From Prevotella sp. P2-180 (GTDB lineage Bacteria > Bacteroidota > Bacteroidia > Bacteroidales > Bacteroidaceae), in assembly GCF_002251435.1 (NCBI RefSeq), contig NZ_NPJI01000082.1:62001-126000 (forward strand): a stretch of DNA of 64,000 nt. The letters are read 5' to 3'. Positions 26,076-35,567 of the stretch are shown here, piece after piece. The position numbers were made by a program, and so were the translations under genes. A model generated the notes under the pieces. That model saw only the letters and a list, made by a program, of their open reading frames with translations, was not told where the DNA came from and searched no databases. How positions within the stretch are numbered: the stretch's first letter is position 1; every line of letters starts with the position of its first letter.

Positions 26076-26885
26076 TTATCTCTTTTTATATCTTAGCATG
26101 CAAGTCACTCCCAGTATCACAAATGGTATGCTCAGCAATTGTCCCATGTCGAGCGGGAGAGAGGCTTCAAAGGCTTCCTGTATCTCCTTTGTATACTCGA
26201 TGAAGAATCGGGCGGTGAAAATATATGTAAGACAAAGTCCGAAATAGAATCCAGTGCCCACACGCCCAGGGTGCTTCTTGTATATGGCAAAACCAATGAA
26301 AAGAAGTATGAGATAGGCAATGGCCTCATATAGTTGCCCTGGATGTCGAGGCAGCATGTCCACACGCTCAAACACAAAAGCCCAAGGCACATCGGTCACC
26401 TTTCCTATTATCTCTGAGTTCATCAGGTTTCCAATGCGTATGAAGAAGGCTGCAATAGGAGTCGCTATTGCAATGTTGTCAAGCACTGTCCATAGGCTCA
26501 GCTTGGTCTTCTTCACATACAGCCACAGGGCTATCATCAGTCCGAGTGTTCCTCCATGGCTTGCCAGTCCCTCATATCCGGTGTATTTCCATCCTCCTTC
26601 AGGCATGAAATGTATAGGAAGAATCATTTCCACTAAATGCGGGAATGAGGTAAGATAATAGTCGGGTTGGTAGAAGATGCAGTGGCCGAGTCGTGCTCCT
26701 ACAAGCACTCCGAAGAAGCAGTAGTAGAACAGGGGCTCAAAGAGTGAGTCCTTTAAACCCTGATGCTTATATAGCTTCTTCACTATGAGGTAGGCCCCGA
26801 GCAGTCCGAGCAACCAGCACAATCCATACCACCTGAGTCCGAAAATGGTGGTAACACTGGGATTCCAATTAATGTATAGTTCCAT
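26076..26885 (-). CDS. lgt: Prolipoprotein diacylglyceryl transferase
   Basis: First enzyme of lipoprotein maturation: transfers diacylglycerol from phosphatidylglycerol to the lipobox cysteine. About 269 residues from [21 protein letters not shown]. Conserved [15 protein letters not shown], the Lgt signature with the essential arginine and asparagine [12 protein letters not shown], and HPGQLYEA. About seven membrane helices. The frame extends to 26927, but the extra residues are encoded by the 8-bp tandem repeat and are rejected. It lies downstream of ychF on the same strand. Confidence 0.95.
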   Translation of the reverse strand: MELYINWNPSVTTIFGLRWYGLCWLLGLLGAYLIVKKLYKHQGLKDSLFEPLFYYCFFGVLVGARLGHCIFYQPDYYLTSFPHLVEMILPIHFMPEGGWKYTGYEGLASHGGTLGLMIALWLYVKKTKLSLWTVLDNIAIATPIAAFFIRIGNLMNSEIIGKVTDVPWAFVFERVDMLPRHPGQLYEAIAYLILLFIGFAIYKKHPGRVGTGFYFGLCLTYIFTARFFIEYTKEIQEAFEASLPLDMGQLLSIPFVILGVTCMLRYKKR

Positions 26886-26895
26886 ATTTTCAAAA

Positions 26896-26927
26896 GTTGA
26901 CAAGTTGACAAGTTGACAAGTTGACAA
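26896..26927. repeat. Four tandem copies of an 8-bp unit GTTGACAA
   Basis: Exact (GTTGACAA)x4 between the ychF stop and the lgt start. The same unit appears, less regularly, just upstream of ychF (28048-28075, AGTTGACAAGTGAACGAGTTGACAAG) and once at 39578. Confidence 0.9.
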
Positions 26928-26930
26928 ATA

Positions 26931-28034
26931 CTAAACATTAAACCTGAAATGCATGATGTCTCCGTCCTGCACTACATATTCCTTACCCTCAATGCCAAGT
27001 TTTCCAGCCTCTCGCACTGCAGCTTCCGATCCGAACTGGATGTAGTCATCGTATTTTATCACTTCAGCACGTATGAAACCCTTTTCGAAGTCTGTGTGTA
27101 TCACTCCTGCACACTGAGGAGCCTTCCATCCCTTGTGATAGGTCCAAGCCTTCACTTCCATTTCTCCGGCAGTGATGAATGTCTCAAGGTTGAGCAGTGA
27201 GTAAGCCTTCTTGATGAGACGGTTTACGCCACTTTCCTCCAGTCCGAGTTCTTCTAGAAACATCTGCTTGTCTTCGTATGACTCGAGTTCCGCTATGTCT
27301 TCTTCTGTCTTTGCAGCTATAACCATAGCCTCGGCTCCTTCCTCTTTTGCGAGTTGCTCTATTTTTTTTGTGAACTCATTTCCACTCTTAGCAGAAGCCT
27401 CGTCCACGTTGCACACATAGAGCACTGGTTTTGCGGTGAGCAAGAAGAGGTTGCGCGCAGCATCTTGTTCTTCTTTTGAGTCAAACGCTACAGTTCGAGC
27501 GTTTTTCCCCTGTTCCAGGACTTCTTTAAAAGCCTGTAACACCGCCACTTCAATCTTTGCGTCCTTGTTGTTGCCGATGGCCGCAACTTTCTGTTGTTTC
27601 TGCAGCCTCGACTCAATGGTCTCAAGGTCTTTAAGTTGTAGTTCGGTGTCAATAATTTCTTTGTCGCGCACTGGGTCTATTGTCCCGTCTACATGGGTAA
27701 TATTATCATCCTCGAAGCATCTGAGTACGTGGATGATTGCGTCGGTCTCCCTTATGTTTCCCAAGAATTTGTTTCCGAGACCCTCTCCCTTGCTTGCTCC
27801 CTTCACAAGTCCTGCAATGTCTACTATTTCACATGTTGCCGGCACTATTCTTCCTGGGTGCACCAGTTCGGCAAGCTTTGTAAGCCTCTCGTCTGGCACA
27901 GTGATTACTCCTACGTTAGGCTCAATAGTACAAAAGGGGAAGTTTGCTGCCTGTGCCTTTGCGCTTGACAGACAGTTGAACAGTGTTGACTTGCCTACGT
28001 TAGGCAGTCCTACAATACCACATTTTAATGACAT
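26931..28034 (-). CDS. ychF: Ribosome-associated ATPase YchF (Obg-like ATPase)
   Basis: 367 residues starting MSLKCGIVGLPNVGKSTLFN. G1 motif GLPNVGKST, DIAGLVKGASKGEGLG (switch II/G3), and the family's altered G4 region; a TGS domain closes the protein with KEYVVQDGDIMHFRFNV. YchF binds ATP better than GTP, associates with ribosomes and affects oxidative stress response. The longer frame to 28085 starts within the GTTGACAA repeats and is rejected. Upstream lies sufE. Confidence 0.97.
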   Translation of the reverse strand: MSLKCGIVGLPNVGKSTLFNCLSSAKAQAANFPFCTIEPNVGVITVPDERLTKLAELVHPGRIVPATCEIVDIAGLVKGASKGEGLGNKFLGNIRETDAIIHVLRCFEDDNITHVDGTIDPVRDKEIIDTELQLKDLETIESRLQKQQKVAAIGNNKDAKIEVAVLQAFKEVLEQGKNARTVAFDSKEEQDAARNLFLLTAKPVLYVCNVDEASAKSGNEFTKKIEQLAKEEGAEAMVIAAKTEEDIAELESYEDKQMFLEELGLEESGVNRLIKKAYSLLNLETFITAGEMEVKAWTYHKGWKAPQCAGVIHTDFEKGFIRAEVIKYDDYIQFGSEAAVREAGKLGIEGKEYVVQDGDIMHFRFNV

Positions 28035-28110
28035 AAATTTATTATTTAGTTGACAAGTGAACGAGTTGACAAGTCGTATGTCCACCTTAATCCTTTAATC
28101 CTTTAATTTT

Positions 28111-28530
28111 TTAATTTTTCAAGCTGTATCCTACAGCATACATTTTCATTTGCTTCATCATTGCGAGCAGTCCGTTGCTTCTTGTGGGGCTCAAATGGTC
28201 TTTCAGTCCAATTTGGTCAATAAAGTACAGGTCTGCATCTACTATTTCCTTTGGAGTATGACCGCTAAGAACCCTTATGAGCAGGGCCACGATGCCTTTC
28301 ACTATCAGAGCGTCGCTCTCGGCAGTAAACACGAGTTTTCCATCTTCATAGTCACACTGAAGCCACACACGGCTTTGACATCCGTCTATAAGGTTACTCT
28401 CAGTCTTGTACTTTTCGTCGAGCGGTGCCTGTTCGTTGCCCAAGTCTATAAGCAACTGGTATTTGTCCATCCAATCGTCGAATCCAGAGAACTCTTCGAT
28501 TATTTCATCTTGAATTTCATTTATTGTCAT
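28111..28530 (-). CDS. sufE: SufE-family Fe-S assembly sulfur acceptor
   Basis: 139 residues. It accepts persulfide sulfur from the SufS cysteine desulfurase. The conserved cysteine is in LIDGCQSRVWLQ (about residue 50), and LVSGHTPKEI-like and GLLAMMKQMK segments match the family. The start codon overlaps the stop of the U32 peptidase gene (ATGA). No other suf genes are in the window. Confidence 0.9.
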   Translation of the reverse strand: MTINEIQDEIIEEFSGFDDWMDKYQLLIDLGNEQAPLDEKYKTESNLIDGCQSRVWLQCDYEDGKLVFTAESDALIVKGIVALLIRVLSGHTPKEIVDADLYFIDQIGLKDHLSPTRSNGLLAMMKQMKMYAVGYSLKN

Positions 28531-29780
28531 AGTTCTTCTTGTTTTTCCAATTTAAACAATTTGTCGCTGGGGCGTATCTTTCCAGGAACTGGTATAGACA
28601 CATGAGTGCCTTTCGGAGCCTTGTCCACTGGCTCAAGTTCAAGGCGTATTTCAGTAGCATCTAAATATATCACTCCAGTGGTTGGACCCGTAATAAGCAG
28701 TTTGTCGCCAAGTTTGAAATCGGCAGCGTCAACAGTGAATTCAGCCACTCCTAGTTTACTGAAATACTTCACACCTCGTCCGATATACACCTTCCTTTCC
28801 GTGGCACACGACCCATAGTGTTTGTTCCATTCCCCGATCATCTGTCCTTGATAGTATCCGTCCCAGAATCCCCGGTTGAACACCGTTGCCAGCCTTTCGT
28901 CCCACACATCTTTCTTCTCCTCTGTGAATGTGCCATCAATCACGCTTTGTATAGCATCTTTGTAGCATTTCACCACTGTATAGACATATTCCGGCCCACG
29001 AGCTCTTCCTTCAATTTTGAACACTCTCACCCCGGCATTCATCAGACGGTCGATAAATCGTATGGTCTTCAGGTCTTTAGGACTCATCACATACTTGTTG
29101 TCTATCTCGAGTTCGTTGCCTGTCTCACGGTCAGTCACGAGATACGACCTTCTGCAAATCTGCACACATTCCCCCCTGTTGGCCGACCTTCCGGCATTAG
29201 CGAGGCTCAAGTAGCATTTTCCGCTTATTGCCATGCAGAGAGCCCCATGACAAAACATCTCTATCCTAATGCGCTTGCCGCTTGGTCCGCAAATATTCTG
29301 TTCCTCTGCAAGCCGGAATATCTCAGCCACCTGTTCTATATTCAGTTCACGCGCCAGCACTACTACGTCAGCAAACTGAGCGTAGAACTTCAAGGCCTCA
29401 ATATTGCTAATGTTCAGCTGAGTAGACAAATGCACCTCCTGCCCAACCTGCCGGCAATATGTCATTACAGCCACATCGCTTGCGATTACTGCGGTTATGC
29501 CTGCCTTGTATGCCTCATCCACTATCTCTCTCATCAGAGGAATATCCTCCCCATAGATGATGGTATTGACGGTAAGATATGATTTCATTCCGTGCTCTTG
29601 ACATTGGGATGCAATGTCGCGCAGATCGTCGATGGTAAACGTGGAAGCCGAATGAGCCCTCATGTTCAGCCGCTCAATTCCAAAGTATATCGAGTCGGCA
29701 CCAGCCTGTATAGCAGCTTGCAGACATTCCCTTGACCCCACAGGAGCCATTATTTCATATTCGTTTCTGATATTATCCAT
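28527..29780 (-). CDS. Peptidase U32-family protein (tRNA/rRNA hydroxylation type)
   Basis: About 417 residues from MDNIRNEYEIMAPVGSRECL. The signature is EMFCHGALCMAISGKCYLS, with further conserved cysteines (ECVQICRRSY) that in this family bind an iron-sulfur cluster. Relatives (YegQ/TrhP, RlhA) perform prephenate-dependent 5-hydroxylation of tRNA or 23S rRNA. This is the likely role rather than proteolysis. The ATG at 29810 is possible, but the TAACTTTG box at 29830-29837 leaves little leader for it, so 29780 is favoured. Confidence 0.88.
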   Translation of the reverse strand: MDNIRNEYEIMAPVGSRECLQAAIQAGADSIYFGIERLNMRAHSASTFTIDDLRDIASQCQEHGMKSYLTVNTIIYGEDIPLMREIVDEAYKAGITAVIASDVAVMTYCRQVGQEVHLSTQLNISNIEALKFYAQFADVVVLARELNIEQVAEIFRLAEEQNICGPSGKRIRIEMFCHGALCMAISGKCYLSLANAGRSANRGECVQICRRSYLVTDRETGNELEIDNKYVMSPKDLKTIRFIDRLMNAGVRVFKIEGRARGPEYVYTVVKCYKDAIQSVIDGTFTEEKKDVWDERLATVFNRGFWDGYYQGQMIGEWNKHYGSCATERKVYIGRGVKYFSKLGVAEFTVDAADFKLGDKLLITGPTTGVIYLDATEIRLELEPVDKAPKGTHVSIPVPGKIRPSDKLFKLEKQEEL

Positions 29781-30085
29781 TAAAACCGATTTTTCTTTAT
29801 GCGACAACAAGATAGTTGTTTCGAGGGTGCAAAGTTAGCTTTTTTTTTCGTAATAGCCAAGGGAATAAGGTTATTTAATACATTATTTATTGCGTACTGG
29901 GTAAGTTATGTAAAGTCTACATTGCAGTAATCTAAAAAACTGAGAAATAAGAATTAAAAAAAGATAAAAAATATCCATAGTCAAGTATTTTTTATTACCT
30001 TTGCAGTTGAAAGTGCGGGAATGTGACAATGACACCACCCGAAACACGAATAAGAAGGCATAAACTTTTTAAATTAATAAATAAA
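29781..30085. other. Divergent promoter region between U32 gene and mdh
   Basis: AT-rich, no ORF of substance. Holds minus-strand TAACTTTG at 29830-29837 (U32 gene) and plus-strand TACCTTTG at 29996-30003 (mdh). Confidence 0.6.
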
Positions 30086-31084
30086 ATGGCATTTTTAACT
30101 AACGACAAATTAGTGATTGTTGGTGCCGGCGGCGCCATCGGTTCAACAATGGTTCAGACAGCTCTTACAATGAAGCTGACTCCCAATGTGTGTCTTTACG
30201 ACGTATATGCTCCAGGTATGGAGGGTGTGATGGAAGAGATGTTCCACTGTGGATATGACAGTGTGAATCTCACCGCCACGACCGACGTTGCCGAAGCTTT
30301 CAAGGATGCAAAATACATCATCTCTTCGGGTGGTGCTCCACGCAAAGCAGGAATGACACGCGAAGACCTCCTTGCCGGCAACTGCAAGATAGCTGAGGAA
30401 CTGGGCCAGAATATCAAGAAATACTGCCCTGACGTAAAGCACGTGGTTGTAATCTTCAACCCTGCAGACCTCACAGGCCTTGTTACTCTTCTTTACTCTG
30501 GTCTGAAACCATCTCAGGTAACTACATTGGCGGCTCTTGACTCTACACGCCTGCGCAGCGAGCTCTGCAAGAAGTTTGGCGTAAAAAGCGACGAGGTTAC
30601 CGGTTGCCGCACATTTGGCGGTCACGGCGAGCAGATGGCTGTATTCGGTAGCAAGGTGAAGATTCAGGGCAAGCCGCTGAGCGAAATAATAGGTACAGAC
30701 GCACTGCCACAGGAAGAGTGGGAGAAACTGCGCAACGATGTAGTACAGGGTGGCGCCAAGATTATCCAGCTCCGCGGACGCAGTTCATGGCAGAGTCCAG
30801 CATACTGCTCTGTTGAGATGATTCGTGCCGTCATGGGCGGTGAGCCTTTCGCATGGCCTGCTGGAACATACGTAAAGAACGAGAAGTACCAAAACATCAT
30901 GATGGCAATGGACACCACTCTCGACACCAACGGTTGCAGCTACAAGATGCCGGAAGGCACTGCTGAGGAGATGGCCTTGCTCGATGCAAGCTATGCTCAC
31001 CTCTGCAAGATGCGTGACGAGCTTGTTACATTGAACATTGTACCTCCAGTAGAAAAGTGGAATGAGATTAATCCAAATCTCTAA
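30086..31084 (+). CDS. mdh: Malate dehydrogenase
   Basis: 332 residues from MAFLTNDKLVIVGAGGAIGS. Rossmann motif GAGGAIGS, substrate/catalytic region PRKAGMTREDLL, NPADL, and catalytic histidine in RTFGGHGEQM. It interconverts malate and oxaloacetate with NAD in the reductive TCA branch that yields succinate and propionate in Bacteroidales. The 21 upstream in-frame residues are Lys/Arg-rich and not expected in this family. Promoter TACCTTTG 83 bp upstream; terminator hairpin at 31156-31190. Confidence 0.93.
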   Translation: MAFLTNDKLVIVGAGGAIGSTMVQTALTMKLTPNVCLYDVYAPGMEGVMEEMFHCGYDSVNLTATTDVAEAFKDAKYIISSGGAPRKAGMTREDLLAGNCKIAEELGQNIKKYCPDVKHVVVIFNPADLTGLVTLLYSGLKPSQVTTLAALDSTRLRSELCKKFGVKSDEVTGCRTFGGHGEQMAVFGSKVKIQGKPLSEIIGTDALPQEEWEKLRNDVVQGGAKIIQLRGRSSWQSPAYCSVEMIRAVMGGEPFAWPAGTYVKNEKYQNIMMAMDTTLDTNGCSYKMPEGTAEEMALLDASYAHLCKMRDELVTLNIVPPVEKWNEINPNL

Positions 31085-31155
31085 TTTTCACATTGCATTG
31101 GTCAAAGACGAATTGTAAATTTTGTCATAACACATTAATTTTTTTTTCATGTAGG

Positions 31156-31190
31156 AAGAGGTAGATCGTGAGATTTGCCTCTTTCTTTTT
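31156..31190 (+). terminator. Terminator after mdh
   Basis: AAGAGG (about 31156-31162) pairs with CCTCTT (31178-31184), extended by a G-U pair, followed by TTTCTTTTTT. It overlaps the 3' end of the convergent hlyIII gene. Confidence 0.6.
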
Positions 31191-31837
31191 TATATGTACT
31201 CCATAAGCACGTCCCACACCGCAACTATATGACAGATGCTGCCTGCAAGCACGAAGAAGTGAAACACTGAGTGCATGAAGCGGCGGCGGTTGAGACTATA
31301 AAACACGGCTCCCGTGATATACATCACGCCTTCGGCAATAATCCACGACACAGCCGCAGTACTCACGCTATTAATAAGTGGTTTGAAAGCCACGAGCACA
31401 GATAATCCCATCCCCACAAAACAAAACGTCTCCAGGTTACTGTGTTCCTTTAGTTTTCTAAAACTCACAACAGTGCCCGCAATGGCGCAAAGCCATACAA
31501 AGGCGAACAGGCTCCAACCCCAATAGCCCTCTTGTCTCAAAGCCACAAGCGTGAGCGGTGAGTAAGAGCCGGCAATATGCCAATAGATGGCTGCATGATC
31601 CCATTTTCTCAATCTCTCCTTCCATTTGCTCCTCATCCGTGTGGCATGATATGCCGTAGAGGCGACATACGAGGCGAGCATGCCGAAGAGGTATAGAATA
31701 ACTCCTGTACGAGCCCAAGGATTGTCACCCTTAAAACACAGATAAAGGAAAATGGAACCCACGACCACACCCATCACAATTCCAGCTGCGTGCGACCATG
31801 AGTTCCACTGTTCCTCCCGTTGTGTATAACGTATCAT
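31190..31837 (-). CDS. Hemolysin III / PAQR-family membrane protein
   Basis: 215 residues with seven predicted membrane helices. The family's three metal-binding histidine sites are visible: STAYHATRMRS (about residue 62), and the C-terminal HSVFHFFVLAGSICH. The opening WNSWSHAAGIVMGV is typical. Despite the name, the cellular role in commensals is unclear; relatives act as membrane-remodelling or receptor-like enzymes. ATGA overlap with the upstream rnr stop. Confidence 0.88.
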   Translation of the reverse strand: MIRYTQREEQWNSWSHAAGIVMGVVVGSIFLYLCFKGDNPWARTGVILYLFGMLASYVASTAYHATRMRSKWKERLRKWDHAAIYWHIAGSYSPLTLVALRQEGYWGWSLFAFVWLCAIAGTVVSFRKLKEHSNLETFCFVGMGLSVLVAFKPLINSVSTAAVSWIIAEGVMYITGAVFYSLNRRRFMHSVFHFFVLAGSICHIVAVWDVLMEYI

Positions 31838-34029
31838 TTCTTTTCAAGTGTAAAGTCCAACAGCTTGCGCTCAACGTTTGCGCCAGCCACTTTTATGCGA
31901 ACAGGATCACCCAACTGGTAGACATTGTGACGGCGGCGTCCCACGAGACAATAGTTTTTTTCGTCAAACTCATAATAGTCGTCGTCGAGGTCGCGCATCG
32001 ATACAAGACCCTCGCAGTGATTGTCGTCAATCTCACAATATATGCCATAGCTCTGTATACCGCTTATATGGGCATCATACACTTCGCCAACCTTGTCGGC
32101 CATAAACTCCACCATTTTATATTTAATAGAGTCTCGCTCAGCATTCTGAGCCACCTGCTCCATATCGCTACAGTGTTCGCAAAGCTCTTCGCAGTGGTCT
32201 TTGTTCACTGACCGTCCGCCATTCTGGTATTTCGTGAGCAGTCGGTGGACAATGGTGTCAGGATATCGTCTGATGGGCGACGTGAAGTGAGTGTAGTAGT
32301 CAAAAGCGAGTCCATAGTGTCCGATATTATGTATGCTGTATTTCGCTTTCATCATAGCTCTCAGGGCCACAGTCTCTATGAGTTTCTGCTCTTTCTTTCC
32401 CGCACATTCGTCCATCAGCGAATTAAGGCTCTTCGATATTGCACCCTTGGTGCCCGATGTTTTCAGTTTGTATCCAAACTTCACTACAAACTGCCTTAGA
32501 GTCTCCAGTTTTGTAGGGTCAGGTTGGTCGTGTATTCTATAAGGCAGTGTCTTTGCCTTTGTCCCCTTCTTCACCTTTCCTACGCTTTCCGCCACGGTAC
32601 GGTTAGCCAGCAACATAAACTCCTCTATAAGCTTGTTAGCGTCTTTCGACTTCTTGAAGAAACAGCGTATTGGTTTTCCTTTCTCGTCAACGTCGAAGTG
32701 CAGTTCCTCCCGGTCAAATTTCACGGCCCCGTTCTTAAACCTCTTAGTCCTGAGCAGTTTGGCAAGTTTGTCAAGTTGAACAAGCATTGCGGCATTATCT
32801 CCTTTGTACCCACCCTTTGGAGCTGGAGGAGCAGGCATTCCCTGTCCGTCCACCACTCCATTGTCTTCAAGTATCTGCTGCACCTCTTCGTAAGCATAGC
32901 GTCGGTTACTCTTTATCACTGTATGTGCCAAGTGCCACCGCTTTATGTCTGCATTGTTGTCCATTTCGAATATCACGCTGTATGCCAGTTTTTCCTCGTC
33001 TGGCCTAAGCGAGCAGATGAAGTTGCAAAGCCTTTCCGGAAGCATCGGTATGGTTCTGTCTACGAGATATACGCTCGTAGCCCTCTTTACCGCCTCTTTG
33101 TCAATCACCGAACCCTCTTTAACATAGTGCGACACGTCGGCAATATGCACGCCCACTTCCCATAGACCATTGTCTAACAGTCTGATAGACAGGGCATCGT
33201 CGAAGTCTTTTGCGTCGTAAGGGTCGATGGTGCAGGTAAACACATCTCTGAAGTCTTCCCTCTCGGCAATGTCCTGTTCGGTTATCTTCTCTGAGATTTT
33301 TTCAGCTGCAGCTTCCACATTCTTCGGATATTTGTATGGCAGTCCATATTGAGCGAGAATGGAGTGCATTTCCGCGTTGTTGTCGCCCTGAGGTCCCAGT
33401 ATGTCCACCACTTCGGCAATAGGGTTCTTATGTTCGGCGTCGGGCCACGACTTTATCTTCACAACAGCCTTGTCGCCTGTTTTACCACCCTTAGTCTTTC
33501 CCTTTGGTATGATTATGTCATAGGGCAGCAATCCGTCTTGTGTAATAAGAAAAGCCAAGTCCTTGTCCACCTTCAGCTTACCCACAAACTGGTCTTTCGC
33601 TCTCTTAAGAATAGCTATAACCATGGCTTCCTTCATATGTTTCTGCCTCCTTGCCATAAAGGTCACCTTCACCTTATCTCCGTCAAGCGCCGACATTGAG
33701 TTACGTTCTGCCACGAATACAGGTTGGCTTCCGTCGTCAGGTATAAAACTGTTTTTTCCGTTTGACTTACGCCTGAAGACTCCCTCTTGCACCTGTGTTT
33801 TGGTATTGAGGCAATAGGAGAACTCACTCACTTTGGTAAGGAAGTCATCCCATGCCATCTCCTCCATTATGTCGATGGCCATCATCTTAAGCGGATGTGT
33901 GTCAAGACCGAGAGTCTTGAATATATATTTATAACTGAAAGTCGACTCGGGATTATCTCTGAACAACTTGGTCAAAGCGTTCTCCAAGTCTTTTTTCTTC
34001 ATTCTTTTTCCACCTTTTTTCTTTCCCAT
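31834..34029 (-). CDS. rnr: Ribonuclease R
   Basis: About 731 residues from MGKKKGGKRMKKKDLENALT. An N-terminal winged-helix-like region is followed by cold-shock domains, the RNB catalytic domain with DPYDAKDFDDALSIRLL (Asp cluster) and YTHFTSPIRRYPD, and a C-terminal S1 domain. Processive 3'-5' exoribonuclease degrading structured RNA. The frame starts at 34065 inside the upstream gene; the ATG at 34029 gives the usual basic N-terminus. Overlaps hlyIII by 4 bp. Confidence 0.95.
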   Translation of the reverse strand: MGKKKGGKRMKKKDLENALTKLFRDNPESTFSYKYIFKTLGLDTHPLKMMAIDIMEEMAWDDFLTKVSEFSYCLNTKTQVQEGVFRRKSNGKNSFIPDDGSQPVFVAERNSMSALDGDKVKVTFMARRQKHMKEAMVIAILKRAKDQFVGKLKVDKDLAFLITQDGLLPYDIIIPKGKTKGGKTGDKAVVKIKSWPDAEHKNPIAEVVDILGPQGDNNAEMHSILAQYGLPYKYPKNVEAAAEKISEKITEQDIAEREDFRDVFTCTIDPYDAKDFDDALSIRLLDNGLWEVGVHIADVSHYVKEGSVIDKEAVKRATSVYLVDRTIPMLPERLCNFICSLRPDEEKLAYSVIFEMDNNADIKRWHLAHTVIKSNRRYAYEEVQQILEDNGVVDGQGMPAPPAPKGGYKGDNAAMLVQLDKLAKLLRTKRFKNGAVKFDREELHFDVDEKGKPIRCFFKKSKDANKLIEEFMLLANRTVAESVGKVKKGTKAKTLPYRIHDQPDPTKLETLRQFVVKFGYKLKTSGTKGAISKSLNSLMDECAGKKEQKLIETVALRAMMKAKYSIHNIGHYGLAFDYYTHFTSPIRRYPDTIVHRLLTKYQNGGRSVNKDHCEELCEHCSDMEQVAQNAERDSIKYKMVEFMADKVGEVYDAHISGIQSYGIYCEIDDNHCEGLVSMRDLDDDYYEFDEKNYCLVGRRRHNVYQLGDPVRIKVAGANVERKLLDFTLEKK

Positions 34030-34061
34030 AGTTATATTATTTGCAAGTTTTACTATATTCC

Positions 34062-35084
34062 TCACTGTTCATTCACCACCACAGTCTTCAACCAATCCTT
34101 CAAAACACCCTGCATCTGGTTTTGCGAGTCAGCCATCATTACTATCACCTGTCTTCCGTCGTTAAGTTTCGGTCCGAGACACATTCCCTCATAGTTAGCG
34201 AAATCTTTTTTCAAGCCGCTGCTGGGGGTCTTAAATCTAAGAAGGAGTTTCTTGTGGAGCGATGTGGCATAACCTGTTTCCTCAGGATCGACCACATAGA
34301 GTTTACACACCACAAACGAGCCTAATATCAGTCGCGGTGCATAGAGTTCGCGTTCCAGCACTATCAGGCGGCCGTCATCCAAGGCACAGAGGTCACTTAC
34401 TCCAATACAATAGTTTTCGGCAGAATTTGATTTTAGTTCTGGCATATCCATCTCATAAGGATATTGCGCCACCAGTTTTAGGCTCTCGTCGAAACATAGC
34501 AGGCGTAAGCGGTTCTTTGTCTTGTATTTTGGTGTACATGGTTTTCCATCTATTGGCAGCACACTCTCGCTCACGGTCCAGAAGCGTCCAGTCTTTGCAT
34601 TATATGTCAACGCCTCAAATCCCATGTTCGGATACGACTGTTTGAGACTATCTGGAATATCCAGTTCCCGTCCTGTACGTTCTCCGGTTTTGAGGTTGTA
34701 TTCCCTTATTCGGTTGTCGCCCTCACCGCTAATCCATATAGCCGAGTCTTTAGGCACATAGCAAATACCTTCTTGGTCGCGATTGGCCCTATCAGCACTT
34801 CGAAACTCGTCACAATAAGCATGTGATATCTGTCCCGTATCAGGATCGGTATTAATGTGGAAAACGAAGAAACCATCAGACCTCGACTTATCGCACACGA
34901 CGGCATATTCGTTTCCCCCGAGCCATGTTATTCCGCTATAGTTTCCGGCAGCCACTGTTTGCGGGAAAGCCACTTGAGTGTTTTCTTCCGCCCTAAGTTC
35001 TTTCTTTATTTCCTGAGCCTGCAAAGAAAGTGAAGCCAGCCCCACAAAGCATGTAAAAACCAATTTCATATAATTCATTGTCAT
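34062..35084 (-). CDS. Esterase-like activity of phytase family protein, secreted
   Basis: 340 residues with a signal peptide (MKLVFTCFVGLASLSLQAQ). Beta-propeller-like pattern with repeated aromatic/glycine strands: GNYSGITWLGGNEYAVVCDK, QEGICYVPKDSAIWISGEGD, GFEALTYNAKTGRFWTVSES and FANYEGMCLGPKL. This matches the phytase-like esterase family (PF13449), whose real substrates are poorly known. Probably periplasmic. Overlaps nothing upstream; promoter TATCTTTG at 35101-35108. Any start among the first three methionines gives nearly the same signal peptide. Confidence 0.8.
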   Translation of the reverse strand: MTMNYMKLVFTCFVGLASLSLQAQEIKKELRAEENTQVAFPQTVAAGNYSGITWLGGNEYAVVCDKSRSDGFFVFHINTDPDTGQISHAYCDEFRSADRANRDQEGICYVPKDSAIWISGEGDNRIREYNLKTGERTGRELDIPDSLKQSYPNMGFEALTYNAKTGRFWTVSESVLPIDGKPCTPKYKTKNRLRLLCFDESLKLVAQYPYEMDMPELKSNSAENYCIGVSDLCALDDGRLIVLERELYAPRLILGSFVVCKLYVVDPEETGYATSLHKKLLLRFKTPSSGLKKDFANYEGMCLGPKLNDGRQVIVMMADSQNQMQGVLKDWLKTVVVNEQ

Positions 35085-35385
35085 ATACTTTTATTTTTTG
35101 CAAAGATAGCTAATGTTTTTGACAATGACTTTATTTGTAAATATAAGAAATGCAAAATCTTCACTTATTTAACGTTTATTGTTAATTCCTTATATATTAA
35201 TAAAGATCCCTGCCATACGGACAAGAGTCTTTTATTTTGTATTATCATAAAGACACATGAAAGGATATTCTCAGGCGGCAGTACGTCGGCGGGTAGTGAA
35301 GCGAAAGTCTCGCGTGGAGGAATCTCGCTTGAGTATTCCAGTCCATTTCCTGTCCACACCTGTCCAACGGCATTTTGGACTTTTA
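35085..35385. other. Intergenic region upstream of OMP gene
   Basis: Contains the minus-strand promoter box at 35101-35108. The rest shows no convincing gene; a 75-codon minus frame at 35165-35392 has no recognisable features. Confidence 0.5.
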
Positions 35386-35450
35386 TCGTCAAAAAAACAT
35401 CATTTCGTCACATTTTGGGGCTTTTCGTCACAATTTCGGTCTTTTCGTCA
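35386..35450 (+). promoter_or_regulatory. Four TCGTCA direct repeats at ~20-bp spacing
   Basis: TCGTCA starts at 35386, 35405, 35425 and 35445. The last three sit in 20-bp units of the form (C)TTTTCGTCACA-TTT. Two helical turns of spacing suggests tandem binding on one DNA face. It lies 118-182 bp upstream of the OMP start. Confidence 0.65.
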
Positions 35451-35567
35451 CATTTTTGTCGACAGTTTGCAGCTAATCGTATGTTTCTAACGTCAAAAGA
35501 ACAAAAACATAATGAATATCGCATTTATGGAAAAATTAAAAAGAATATAATTATAATAGAAAAGAAT

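Noticed and set aside
28818..29582. 254-codon plus-strand frame
   Set aside because: Antisense shadow of the U32 peptidase gene; composition is His/Cys/Ser-rich as expected for a shadow.
32524..33165. 213-codon plus-strand frame
   Set aside because: Antisense shadow of rnr.
35165..35392. 75-codon minus frame between esterase and OMP genes
   Set aside because: Not obviously coding, overlaps the first TCGTCA element; could be a remnant but nothing supports it.
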